A stretch of DNA of 64,000 bases, from NCBI RefSeq assembly GCF_000152885.1, contig NZ_CH672407.1, positions 239,020 through 303,019 on the forward strand, written 5' to 3'. This DNA comes from Idiomarina baltica OS145. GTDB taxonomy: Bacteria; Pseudomonadota; Gammaproteobacteria; Enterobacterales; Alteromonadaceae. A program made the translations under genes and the position numbers. Of this stretch, positions 28,299 through 36,422 are shown piece after piece; positions within the stretch are counted from its first letter, which is position 1; every line of letters starts with the position of its first letter. The notes under the pieces are model-generated. The model did no database searches, was not told the origin of the DNA, and saw only the letters and a list, made by a program, of their open reading frames with translations.

Positions 28299-29482
28299 GT
28301 ACACTAAAAACTGCCAAGCTGAGCCTCGTTGCGCTCTGTGGTTTGTTTATTTCAATCACGCAGGCGCAAGAACCGCTACTCGTAGAGAAACAAAGCTTTC
28401 AAATGGACAACTACACCACGGTGGGAGGAGAAACCATCAAGGATGTCACTGTCGGGTGGGAGGCTTACGGTGAGCTTAATGAGGCTAAAGATAACGTAAT
28501 TCTTATTACTCACTTCTTTTCTGGCAACAGTCATGCGGCGGGAAAATATACGCCTAATGATCCGCAAGCGGGCTACTGGGATGCCATTATTGGCCCTGGG
28601 AAGGCTATCGATACCAATAAATTCTACGTCGTAAGTGTCGATTCTTTAGTTAACGCTTACCCGAATCTACCGAGTGTCATTACCACCGGACCGGCCAGTA
28701 TCAACCCTGATACAGGCAAGCCCTACGGTCTTGATTTTCCTGTGGTCACTATTCGCGACTTCGTCAACGTGCAAAAAGCATTGCTTGAGTCAAAAGGAAT
28801 TAACAAACTCCACGCCGTAGTAGGTGCATCCATGGGCTCACTGCAGGCTATCGAATGGGCATCCGCCTATCCAAACTGGGTCGACCGGATGGTTTCGGTC
28901 ATCGGCACCGCAAAAATGGATGCGTGGACCATTGCCGGGCTCGAAATGTGGTCACAAGCTATAAAGCTAGACCCAAACTGGCGTGGAGGTGATTATTACG
29001 ACCATGACGCTCCTCTTGACGGCGTTACTATGGCGCAGGCGATGATTACGCATGGCGCTATGCACCCCGAGATCTTCAATCAAAGTGCCCCTCAGCAACC
29101 GACATTGCCTGCCGATGGACTTAAAACCGTGAACAATCAACTACCAGCGGCAAAGTGGCTATTCGACAGCAGTCGGGCACGTGCCCCCTTAGCTGATGCC
29201 AACCATATTCTCTATTTGGTAAGGGCTAACCAGCTTTTTATTGCAGGCCATAAAAAAACCTTAGAACAGGGGTTAGCTAATGTAACAGCGAAGTCGCTAT
29301 TCTTGCCGTCGAGTAATGACTTATTGCTCATGCCGTACATGGCTGAGCATGCCAATGCGATGTTAAACGATCTGGGTAAACAGTCAGAGCTAGAATACAT
29401 CGAGGGGCCATGGGGCCACCTCAATGGTCTTTTCTCGATTCAATCAAAAGCCGCTAAGTTAGCGCAGTTTTTGAACCAATAA
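28295..29482 (+). CDS. Exported MetX-like alpha/beta hydrolase
   Basis: 395 residues with a clear signal peptide (SLVALCGLFISITQAQEP). The mature part follows the homoserine O-acetyltransferase fold: FFSGNSHAAGKY, WDAIIGPGKAIDTNKFYVVS, the nucleophile elbow VVGASMGSLQAIEWA, a candidate Asp in SSNDLLLM and the His in GPWGHLNGLF. MetX acts in the cytosol on acetyl-CoA, so an exported version is more likely a hydrolase or esterase. Its coupling to the CoA ligase suggests it releases an acid in the periplasm that GntP imports. Substrate unknown. Confidence 0.82.
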   Translation: MSTLKTAKLSLVALCGLFISITQAQEPLLVEKQSFQMDNYTTVGGETIKDVTVGWEAYGELNEAKDNVILITHFFSGNSHAAGKYTPNDPQAGYWDAIIGPGKAIDTNKFYVVSVDSLVNAYPNLPSVITTGPASINPDTGKPYGLDFPVVTIRDFVNVQKALLESKGINKLHAVVGASMGSLQAIEWASAYPNWVDRMVSVIGTAKMDAWTIAGLEMWSQAIKLDPNWRGGDYYDHDAPLDGVTMAQAMITHGAMHPEIFNQSAPQQPTLPADGLKTVNNQLPAAKWLFDSSRARAPLADANHILYLVRANQLFIAGHKKTLEQGLANVTAKSLFLPSSNDLLLMPYMAEHANAMLNDLGKQSELEYIEGPWGHLNGLFSIQSKAAKLAQFLNQ

Positions 29483-29485
29483 CGC

Positions 29486-31237
29486 TTAGGAGCCGCCGAA
29501 GAGGCGGCCCTTCAACTTATCTTTTAACGAGTCCTCAATTTTCGACTTAAGTAACTCCTCAAGTTGTTTATCTAAACTATCCGACTGTCCTTGCCAGTCA
29601 CCGAGCTGATTCAGAAATGCCTCTTCACCGCCCATTTGCTCATTCACTTTTGCCATCAAGTCTTGCTTAATCGACTGCAGCTTTTCTGAAGCCTCGCCGA
29701 GTGCCGCTTGCGAGAGCATTTGTCCAAGCTGATCGTCTAAATCGGAATTCAGCGAAAGATTCGGGCTCACGATACTGCCGCCCACCTCAGTATTCACATC
29801 GAGACGATTAAGTTGACCCAAGGCGTTAGCAATTGCCTTAGTAATTTTGCTCGTTCCTGATGCATCGACTTTTAAATCAAGCAATTTAACCAGTGCTGAA
29901 CCGTCGAGTTCATTTCCTTTCACCCGCACTGAGCCGTCGCTATCTAGCACCGAAGAAATGAGTGATGCCGCTATCTCACTGTTATTAACTAGGCCGATAT
30001 TACTCAACTGTGCACCTTTTAACTGCCACTGCTGTTTTGCGTCAATCCCACTTGGCAAAAGCGCTAGCTCACCATTCAAGTTAAATGAGCGCCACAGTGA
30101 TGCATTATCTGCACGGGCTTGGTAAGTCGTAGACTGACCCAATAAGTCATGCTGATAAGTAATATTTTCCCAGTTGACATCCACTTTTGTGCCTGCAATC
30201 AGAATCTCTGTGCGTGCCTTTTTGATTAATAATTCGGGCGCTGCATCCTGCTCGGCAAAACTGATGTTCTCGCCCATCCCACGAGCTTTTTCAATGGTTT
30301 GACTATCATCTGCCCGTGCAAGCATCGGTGCAATCTGCTCATAGGCGAGTAACACATAATGACTCCATTTCTTGGCTTCCTCACCGAGCAATAAGCCTGT
30401 CACATTTTGAATACCCGTCTCATTGAGCTGGAAGAACGATCGAATCCTATCGATATCATTACCCGGGGCCGCCTTTACCTCACTAAGCTGAGTCTTTACC
30501 GTATCAATGCTTTGCTCGAGTTCTTCTTTAAATTGCGCAACCGCTTCTTTATCTTGTCGAATTTGTTGTTTCAACTCATCGAGTTGCTTTTTACGCTCGG
30601 CAATATCACCGAGTCCTTCAACCTTGCCCGATGTCAGTTGTTCTATTTGCTGTTTATATTGTTCAATTTTTTCCTTTTTAGGCAACTGATCGCGAGCTTG
30701 CTTAAATTCAGTCTCTTGTTGCTTAACCTTTTGCTTAGCCGTCGCGATCACGTCCTCAGTCTGCAAACCGACTTGCGCGACAATCTCATCGGTCGAAGGC
30801 AGTTTAGCCTTAACTGACGACCAACCATCCGAAGCCCAACTTTTGACCTGGTCTTTATTAATAGATACATAGACCTCACCGGGTGACTCACGTTTTTGTG
30901 CCAAACGCACGCCGGTTACGTCGAGCTGTTCCATTAATACACGACCAAGAATTAGCTCGCTCAGACTCACATCACCACTGATACGTTCAGCCTGCACACG
31001 GTTTAATTCTGGCTGGTTAGGGTCAGTAATTTGCACCCCCGTCAACGTCAACCGGACAGGTGACCACTGGTGAGACACCTCCGCAACATTCACTTCAGCA
31101 CCGTTCAAGCGTCCGAGAGTTTGTTCAAACGTAAATTTCAAAATGGTGTCTAAAAATAGCCAAGACAATAAAACCAGAGTGCCTAACACAACAAAAAACG
31201 CGCCGAGCCCAGGCCATCTAATGATACTCTTACTCAT
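29486..31237 (-). CDS. TIGR03545 family protein, AsmA-like envelope protein
   Basis: 583 residues: an N-terminal transmembrane helix (about 10-32), then an AsmA/TamB-like start with LNGAEVNVAEVSHQWSPVRLTLTGVQI and AERISGDVSLSELILGRVLMEQLDVTGVRL, a long charged Gln/Glu/Lys coiled-coil stretch (about 155-250), and a C-terminal region again with AsmA-like beta segments (VRVKGNELDGSALVKLLDLKV). I recognise it as TIGR03545, an uncharacterised family almost always next to TIGR03546, as here with a 1-bp gap. Lipid or envelope transport is only an inference from the AsmA-like look. Confidence 0.8.
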   Translation of the reverse strand: MSKSIIRWPGLGAFFVVLGTLVLLSWLFLDTILKFTFEQTLGRLNGAEVNVAEVSHQWSPVRLTLTGVQITDPNQPELNRVQAERISGDVSLSELILGRVLMEQLDVTGVRLAQKRESPGEVYVSINKDQVKSWASDGWSSVKAKLPSTDEIVAQVGLQTEDVIATAKQKVKQQETEFKQARDQLPKKEKIEQYKQQIEQLTSGKVEGLGDIAERKKQLDELKQQIRQDKEAVAQFKEELEQSIDTVKTQLSEVKAAPGNDIDRIRSFFQLNETGIQNVTGLLLGEEAKKWSHYVLLAYEQIAPMLARADDSQTIEKARGMGENISFAEQDAAPELLIKKARTEILIAGTKVDVNWENITYQHDLLGQSTTYQARADNASLWRSFNLNGELALLPSGIDAKQQWQLKGAQLSNIGLVNNSEIAASLISSVLDSDGSVRVKGNELDGSALVKLLDLKVDASGTSKITKAIANALGQLNRLDVNTEVGGSIVSPNLSLNSDLDDQLGQMLSQAALGEASEKLQSIKQDLMAKVNEQMGGEEAFLNQLGDWQGQSDSLDKQLEELLKSKIEDSLKDKLKGRLFGGS

Positions 31238-31238
31238 A

Positions 31239-31745
31239 TCAACCTCTTAAATCCGAATATACTTGCCACAGCCGGCTTCCCTTGAGAACGCGCACGATTT
31301 TTAGCTTATTAAACGTTGCCTGAATCCGTTTGCGGTAATTAATCACGATGTAGTAAGTCGTTCCCCAAACGATGGGACTGACGATGAGGCTGAAAATAAA
31401 GCTTCCCATCGTAATCGTGTGATAAAACAGCGAAACACGTCCAATGGCCGTCGCGTAAACAGCTTCATAAATTGCTTGCCAACTGTCGGCTCTGAGTATA
31501 GATTCGCCAAAACTGTGAAACATCGGATCGAGTAAATAGGCGAGCCCCGAAAACACAGCGAACGAGACCAAAAACAGTGATAAATTGACTCGGAAAATCA
31601 AGGCTGCAAGTAAGATAATTAAGTTATGAACACGCCACAGTGGCGTTAATCCTAGAAACATGCCCAGCACCACCGCAATGGCCAATGAGCGGGCGCTAGT
31701 TTCTGAGTTTAGCGCTTTCAATATTCGCGCTAATAACGTAAGCAT
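31239..31745 (-). CDS. TIGR03546 family membrane protein
   Basis: 168 residues with three or four hydrophobic segments. LGMFLGLTPLWRVHNLIILLAALIFRVNLSLFLVSF resembles the DUF2062 type of membrane protein (Gly-Pro-rich turn, then an RVN/RLN motif). TIGR03546 is named for co-occurrence with TIGR03545, and the two lie head to tail here. No function is known. It is the first gene of the pair. Confidence 0.8.
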   Translation of the reverse strand: MLTLLARILKALNSETSARSLAIAVVLGMFLGLTPLWRVHNLIILLAALIFRVNLSLFLVSFAVFSGLAYLLDPMFHSFGESILRADSWQAIYEAVYATAIGRVSLFYHTITMGSFIFSLIVSPIVWGTTYYIVINYRKRIQATFNKLKIVRVLKGSRLWQVYSDLRG

Positions 31746-31856
31746 GGCGACATCCTTTTGAATTATTTTTAACTAATATAGTGTTTGATTCGTGCCTAAA
31801 GCAAATAAGCTGTTATGTTTTTATAAAAGCTTTTCATTAAAGAGATATACCCACTC

Positions 31857-33314
31857 ATGCAACAACAAGTTCAATTAATTATCAATGATATAAGCGATTG
31901 GCAACCGTATTATCCGAGTCAATCATTGCTAACAGCCAATGAGTACCTGCAAACACCGGCTGCGGGCAAAAGTCACATTCTTAACTTATGTGACGATCTA
32001 AGTTATCTATCAACAGGCTACTATGTCAGCTTGCTGGCAGAAGCGCGTGGACAGCGCGTGTTGCCATCAGTTAACACCATCAATGATCTAAACAACTTTA
32101 ATCATTATCAGCTGTTAGCAAATCCGGTCGATAAGGCAGCAAGCAAGTACCTTGCTAAGCAGACTGGCAATACTATGCAGCTCGTCGTCTGCTTCGGACA
32201 AACGTTGGTGGAGCCGTTAAAGCACTTGGCGCGACAACTATTTGATCGGTATCCGTGCCCAATTATTAATATCAACTTCATCAAGGAAAATGATCGCTGG
32301 CTGATTCAGTCCTTAAGCGCTGGGCGGCTTGCTGACCTGAATGATGACGAGCAAACTTTATTTGGCGAGTCATTGGACTTATTTAATAAACGCGTTTGGC
32401 GTAAAGCTCGCGCCAAAAAAGAATATCGCTATGATTTGGCAATTCTTTATAACCCTGATGAAGCTATCCCGACGAGCGATAAAAAAGCACTCAACTTATT
32501 TATTAAAGCCGCCAAAGAATGTGACATTGAAGCGGAACTTATCACCGTGGATGACTACAACCGGTTGCTTGAATTTGATGCGCTGTTTATTCGCGAGACA
32601 ACTAAGATCAGCCATTACACGTATCACTTTGCAAAAAAAGCTGAAGCAAACGGTATGGTCGTCATCGACCACCCCGATTCGATCGTGAAATGCGCCAATA
32701 AAGTATTTCTAAAGGAACTGCTTGATAAGCATCATGTCGCGACACCTAAGACCGAGTTGCTATTGTTGCAGTCTGATATCGACTATAAAGAACTGGGCGA
32801 ACAACTCGGTTATCCGGTAGTATTAAAAATTCCGGATGGCTCGTTTTCTATCGGCGTAGAAAAGGTCGAAGATGAGGCTGAGTTTAAGGCGGCGGCTGAA
32901 CGCTTATTTGAGCAGTCGACTATTCTATTAGCTCAAGAGTTTTTAAAAACCGAGTACGACTGGCGCATTGGTGTACTCAATAACCGCCCGATATACGCAT
33001 GCCAGTACTTTATGGCACGCAATCACTGGCAAATCTATAACCATAGTGAATCAAGCCGAGCTAAAAGTGGCTCTTTTGAAACCTATGGCGTTCATCAAGC
33101 TCCCAAAGAGGTGGTTAAACTCGCATTGCAAGCAACCAAGCTGATTGGAGATGGACTTTACGGCGTTGATGTGAAAATGACGCAAAAAGGCCCCGTGATC
33201 ATTGAAATCAACGACAACCCGTCTATCGAGTCCGGTGTTGAAGACAAATTGTTGGGGTATGAACTGTACCGTTTAATTATGGCTGATTTTGGGCGCCGGT
33301 TAGATGAACACTAA
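31857..33314 (+). CDS. RimK-family ATP-grasp ligase with RLAN N-terminal domain
   Basis: 485 residues. The N-terminal part (about 1-200), starting with an ISDWQPYYPSQ type segment, is the RimK-like ATP-grasp N-terminal (RLAN) domain. The C-terminal ATP-grasp ligase has KVFLKELLDKHHVATPKTELL, GYPVVLKIPDGSFSIGVEKV, EYDWRIGVLNNRPIYACQYFM, YGVDVKMTQKGPVIIEINDNPSIESGVED (metal ligands E and N). ATP-grasp ligases of this type join amino acids to peptides or proteins; family members have been predicted to make peptide-type metabolites or modifications. The true substrate is unknown. It overlaps the GNAT gene by 11 bp. Confidence 0.87.
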   Translation: MQQQVQLIINDISDWQPYYPSQSLLTANEYLQTPAAGKSHILNLCDDLSYLSTGYYVSLLAEARGQRVLPSVNTINDLNNFNHYQLLANPVDKAASKYLAKQTGNTMQLVVCFGQTLVEPLKHLARQLFDRYPCPIININFIKENDRWLIQSLSAGRLADLNDDEQTLFGESLDLFNKRVWRKARAKKEYRYDLAILYNPDEAIPTSDKKALNLFIKAAKECDIEAELITVDDYNRLLEFDALFIRETTKISHYTYHFAKKAEANGMVVIDHPDSIVKCANKVFLKELLDKHHVATPKTELLLLQSDIDYKELGEQLGYPVVLKIPDGSFSIGVEKVEDEAEFKAAAERLFEQSTILLAQEFLKTEYDWRIGVLNNRPIYACQYFMARNHWQIYNHSESSRAKSGSFETYGVHQAPKEVVKLALQATKLIGDGLYGVDVKMTQKGPVIIEINDNPSIESGVEDKLLGYELYRLIMADFGRRLDEH

Positions 33315-33780
33315 CTGCCGTATTACGATTCATCCGTGCCAGCGCAGTGATATCACTGCGCTTGTCGAGCTCGAGAATGAAGTTTTTGATTACTCTCGTA
33401 TCAGCCGACGCAACTTTATACGTCTGCTGCAAAGTCCTGCTGCCTCCATCTTGCTTGCCAAAGACAGTGCAGAACAGCTGGCGGGTTATGCGGTCATTTT
33501 AACTCGACGTAATAGTCGCTATGCACGTATTTATTCCATTGCTGTCGCGCCCGCGTTTCGCGGCCGAGGGGTAGCTAAGCGGTTAGTTAACGAAGTGATT
33601 GAAGCACAACGTCAACAAGGTCGGCATGGATTATCATTAGAGGTAAAGTTGGATAACAAGCAAGCCATCCAACTTTACCAATCGTTGGGGTTCGAGACCG
33701 TTGATATACTGGTCGACTATTATGATGACGGTACGGATGGTTTAAAAATGCGGCTTACTTTTGATCCGGAAAGTCACTAA
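33304..33780 (+). CDS. GNAT family N-acetyltransferase
   Basis: 158 residues with the RimI-like acetyl-CoA motif IYSIAVAPAFRGRGVAKRLVNEVIEAQRQQG, followed by LSLEVKLDNKQAIQLYQSLGFE. It is overlapped by the RLAN-ATP-grasp gene at its 5' end and probably acts in the same pathway, for example acetylating the ligase substrate or product. Its 3' end overlaps the convergent glpQ by 26 bp. Confidence 0.88.
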   Translation: MNTNCRITIHPCQRSDITALVELENEVFDYSRISRRNFIRLLQSPAASILLAKDSAEQLAGYAVILTRRNSRYARIYSIAVAPAFRGRGVAKRLVNEVIEAQRQQGRHGLSLEVKLDNKQAIQLYQSLGFETVDILVDYYDDGTDGLKMRLTFDPESH

Positions 33781-34783
33781 ATACGCCTTGTACACCGGCT
33801 TCTTTCAACCAACCTCTTAATTGCTTGAGCGACTCAACGCCTTGAGGCAGTTGGTCAGAGCGCAATGTATAAACGTGCACTTTAAGCCCGACTTTTTCGG
33901 CATTCGTGAGCACATCAGTCCAGACAGGTTGGCCGTCTTTAACTTCCTTGAGTACGTGGCCTATCCACAGACCAACATGATCGACATAAGAAGTTAAGGA
34001 CTCTAAGCCCGCATAAGTTCTCAGTGCATCGTAATCAATAGGCGTCTCGCCCCAAGCATTGTCTGCAATCAACTGTACCAACGGAAAATCACAATGAAAT
34101 TCTCGTTTCACTCGTCTAAGCGTTTCGGGATCAAACGACTGAAGATAGATAGGTGTCGCTTGTTGCTGATCCGAATAACCGTTTTTGCTTAGCACATTCA
34201 TCACCACTGCTAGCGGATCATAATCCTGATCGCGATACCAACGCGCGGCTTTTACCTCAATGTATACACCTGTGTTCTTATTTCTAACACGATTGAGTTC
34301 CTGAATCAGATTCAGTGACTCAGCTAAAGTTTGAATTTTGAAGTCGACCTGATTATTTTGAAACCGCTGAGGATAACGCGCAGCCCCATCACTGTTTCGG
34401 CGTGACGTGAGGCTTAGCTGCTTTAAGTGATTAAGTGTGAAGTCGACCACATAATAACTGCCATCGGGGCGATGCCGCTCCGGAAAAACTTCGGCGACAT
34501 TCGTTACCGCATCAAGTTGGGCATCATGCAAGACGACAGCCTTACCGTCGCGGCTCAACTGCACATCTTGCTCTATATAGTCCGCGCCTAAGGCGTGAGC
34601 CATAACGGTTGCTGCCTGAGAATGCTCAGGTAGATAGCCTGACGCACCACGATGGGCAATATCGATGAAGTCGGGGACAATGACGGGTTCGACAGTCAAC
34701 TGTTCAGTCGAGTTATCCGCTTGTGCTGAGACCGATAAAGACCACGATAACGCCAGTCCAGCGACCATTGGCATCCATTTCAT
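33755..34783 (-). CDS. glpQ: Periplasmic glycerophosphodiester phosphodiesterase GlpQ
   Basis: Hydrolyses glycerophosphodiesters from phospholipid turnover to sn-glycerol 3-phosphate and an alcohol. 342 residues with a signal peptide (ALSWSLSVSAQA). IAHRGASGYLPEHS, EQDVQLSRDGKAVVLHD and DGSYYVVDFTLNHLKQLSL are close to E. coli GlpQ as I remember it. Four-base overlap with the cysteine synthase gene upstream (ATGA), an unusual partner. No glpT is nearby. Confidence 0.93.
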   Translation of the reverse strand: MKWMPMVAGLALSWSLSVSAQADNSTEQLTVEPVIVPDFIDIAHRGASGYLPEHSQAATVMAHALGADYIEQDVQLSRDGKAVVLHDAQLDAVTNVAEVFPERHRPDGSYYVVDFTLNHLKQLSLTSRRNSDGAARYPQRFQNNQVDFKIQTLAESLNLIQELNRVRNKNTGVYIEVKAARWYRDQDYDPLAVVMNVLSKNGYSDQQQATPIYLQSFDPETLRRVKREFHCDFPLVQLIADNAWGETPIDYDALRTYAGLESLTSYVDHVGLWIGHVLKEVKDGQPVWTDVLTNAEKVGLKVHVYTLRSDQLPQGVESLKQLRGWLKEAGVQGVFSDFPDQK

Positions 34784-35838
34784 GAGTCATCTCCTGACCA
34801 ATTGACCTCGATAAGACGATCACCTAAATGCTGATAGCGCTCGGTTAACTGTTCAATCGGCTCAGGTTCAATAGTTAAACCCTTTTGCTTGAGATAATCA
34901 TCGTTGTAGAGTTTACTGGCTGAGCGCTCGCCCAGATCGCAAGCAAACGTCACAATGTTACGTCCTCGTTGACCATTCAACGCCGCTGCATAAGCAGCAG
35001 CCAGGTTAAGTGCTGAGCTACTCCCTAAGACGATTCCATCTTGCTCACGTACGTAGCGTGAAATGCTAATGAGGTCTTGGTCGGGCAAATTGACAGCGTG
35101 GTTGATGCGCGCCTGCCTAAAGTTGTCCACCAAACGCATAATCCCAATACCTTCTGTCATTGAACTACCATTTGATACATACTCACCGGTTCGCAAAAAC
35201 TCAAAGATTCCTGAACCATCAGGATCAGCAAGCCACACGTCAATATCAGGGTTTTGTTCCTTAAAATATCGGCTATTCCCCCCGATGGTGCCGCCGGTAC
35301 CGGCAACCGAAACAAAGGTATCTATATCGCCATTCAATTGCTGCCAAATTTCTGGCCCAGTGTGCAAATAGTGGGCACGAGCATTACTCGTATTCTCGAA
35401 CTGATTAGCCCACCAACAGTCATCACGCTCTTCCGCGATACGACGTGCCGTATGATAAAAATGATTAGGGTTTTTAAAGGGGACTGGATCAACCGTTTTA
35501 AGCTGGCCGCCGTGTAACGCAATCATGCGCTCTTTTTCTGGCGATTGATCATTGGGCATAACCGCAAGCATCTTAAGACCAAATGATTTGGCAACTAATG
35601 CCAGCCCAATACCGGTATTGCCTGCAGTCCCCTCGACCACTGTCATACCCGGCTTCAATTCACCACGTTCCATAGCGTCTTCTATCAGCTGCTTTGCAGC
35701 ACGATCCTTAATTGAGCCGCCAGGGTTTTGAAACTCACACTTTAAATAAATATTACTGCCACTGCGCTCTGAAAGTGAGTGCACTCGTAACAAATCCGTC
35801 TGCCCTACTAAATCACTGGTGCGATTACCTACCAACAT
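34780..35838 (-). CDS. PLP-dependent cysteine synthase family protein
   Basis: Beta-replacement enzyme of the CysK/CBS group, which normally makes cysteine from O-acetylserine and sulfide. 352 residues. PLP Lys in FQNPGGSIKDRAA, phosphate or substrate loops EGTAGNTGIGLALVA and SVAGTGGTIGG, and GSSSALNLAAA near the PLP pyridine. It is longer than E. coli CysK (323) and has VMPNDQSPEKERM where classical CysK has MPETMSLER. That places it in the CysK-like subgroup with a C-terminal extension; I leave the symbol blank. The 231-bp region upstream is shared with the divergent glnK promoter. Confidence 0.88.
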   Translation of the reverse strand: MLVGNRTSDLVGQTDLLRVHSLSERSGSNIYLKCEFQNPGGSIKDRAAKQLIEDAMERGELKPGMTVVEGTAGNTGIGLALVAKSFGLKMLAVMPNDQSPEKERMIALHGGQLKTVDPVPFKNPNHFYHTARRIAEERDDCWWANQFENTSNARAHYLHTGPEIWQQLNGDIDTFVSVAGTGGTIGGNSRYFKEQNPDIDVWLADPDGSGIFEFLRTGEYVSNGSSMTEGIGIMRLVDNFRQARINHAVNLPDQDLISISRYVREQDGIVLGSSSALNLAAAYAAALNGQRGRNIVTFACDLGERSASKLYNDDYLKQKGLTIEPEPIEQLTERYQHLGDRLIEVNWSGDDS

Positions 35839-35923
35839 TTGTACAGTCCTCTACTTCGCTGTTGCATGATACAAGTATCCCTGTTGCGTAACTTCGGTTC
35901 AACTCAATTTGCTTTTGTTTAAC

Positions 35924-35940
35924 TGCACCCTCGAAGTGCA
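35924..35940 (+). promoter_or_regulatory. NtrC-type enhancer site 1 upstream of glnK
   Basis: TGCACCctcgaAGTGCA: arms of the NtrC consensus TGCACC-N5-GGTGCA, with one mismatch. Its centre is about 115 bp before the predicted glnK transcription start, the usual enhancer distance. Confidence 0.7.
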
Positions 35941-35942
35941 AC

Positions 35943-35959
35943 TGCACCATAACCATGCT
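35943..35959 (+). promoter_or_regulatory. NtrC-type enhancer site 2 (one good half)
   Basis: TGCACC-N5-CATGCT: perfect left half, degenerate right half, 19 bp centre to centre from site 1. Two adjacent sites, one strong and one weak, fit cooperative NtrC binding. Confidence 0.5.
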
Positions 35960-36021
35960 TTCTTAACGAGCACCCTTCCCAAAGATATTCATAACTCTTT
36001 GTTTTAATTTGATTTAATTAC

Positions 36022-36037
36022 TGGCACGAATCCTGTA
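36022..36037 (+). promoter_or_regulatory. Sigma-54 (-24/-12) promoter of glnK-amtB
   Basis: TGGCACGaatcCTGTA: a perfect -24 element TGGCACG and a -12 element in correct phase, where the invariant G is kept but the following C is T. About 34 bp before the glnK start codon. With the NtrC sites upstream it indicates nitrogen-limitation control. Confidence 0.75.
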
Positions 36038-36070
36038 TTAACAATTTATCTACATTAACGGAGATCTGTT

Positions 36071-36409
36071 ATGAAAATGATTACCGCTTTAATAAAGCCA
36101 TTCAAATTAGACGATGTGCGACAAGCACTCGCGGATATCGGCTGTACCGGCATGACGATCGCGGAAGTACGAGGGTTTGGTCGTCAAAAAGGTCATACCG
36201 AACTCTATCGTGGTGCTGAATACCGTGTCGATTTTCTACCCAAAATTCGTCTAGAGCTTGCTGTCAGTGATGACCAACTAGAACGGGCTGTTGAGGTTAT
36301 CTCTGAAGCCGCCCACACCGGCAACATCGGCGATGGCAAGATTTTCGTGACGCATCTCGAACACTGTGTACGCATTCGTACCGGTGAAGTCGACCAAGAA
36401 GCCCTGTAG
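36071..36409 (+). CDS. glnK: PII signal-transduction protein GlnK
   Basis: Trimeric PII protein that reports nitrogen and energy status and blocks AmtB when unmodified. 112 residues, with the uridylylated Tyr51 in RGAEYRVDFLPK, FKLDDVRQALADIG near the N-terminus and the ATP-binding GDGKIFV. Called GlnK and not GlnB because it precedes amtB by 13 bp in an operon with a sigma-54 promoter. Confidence 0.96.
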   Translation: MKMITALIKPFKLDDVRQALADIGCTGMTIAEVRGFGRQKGHTELYRGAEYRVDFLPKIRLELAVSDDQLERAVEVISEAAHTGNIGDGKIFVTHLEHCVRIRTGEVDQEAL

Positions 36410-36422
36410 ATAGGAGGAATAC

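Noticed and set aside
29492..29508. GCCGCC-GAAGA-GGCGGC repeat near the convergent ends of the MetX-like and TIGR03545 genes
   Set aside because: It lies within the last codons of the TIGR03545 gene and lacks a U-tract, so it may simply be coding sequence.
35839..36070. Possible RNA gene or riboswitch in the 232-bp cysteine synthase/glnK gap
   Set aside because: I see no tRNA cloverleaf or riboswitch core; the region is explained by the two divergent promoters and NtrC sites.
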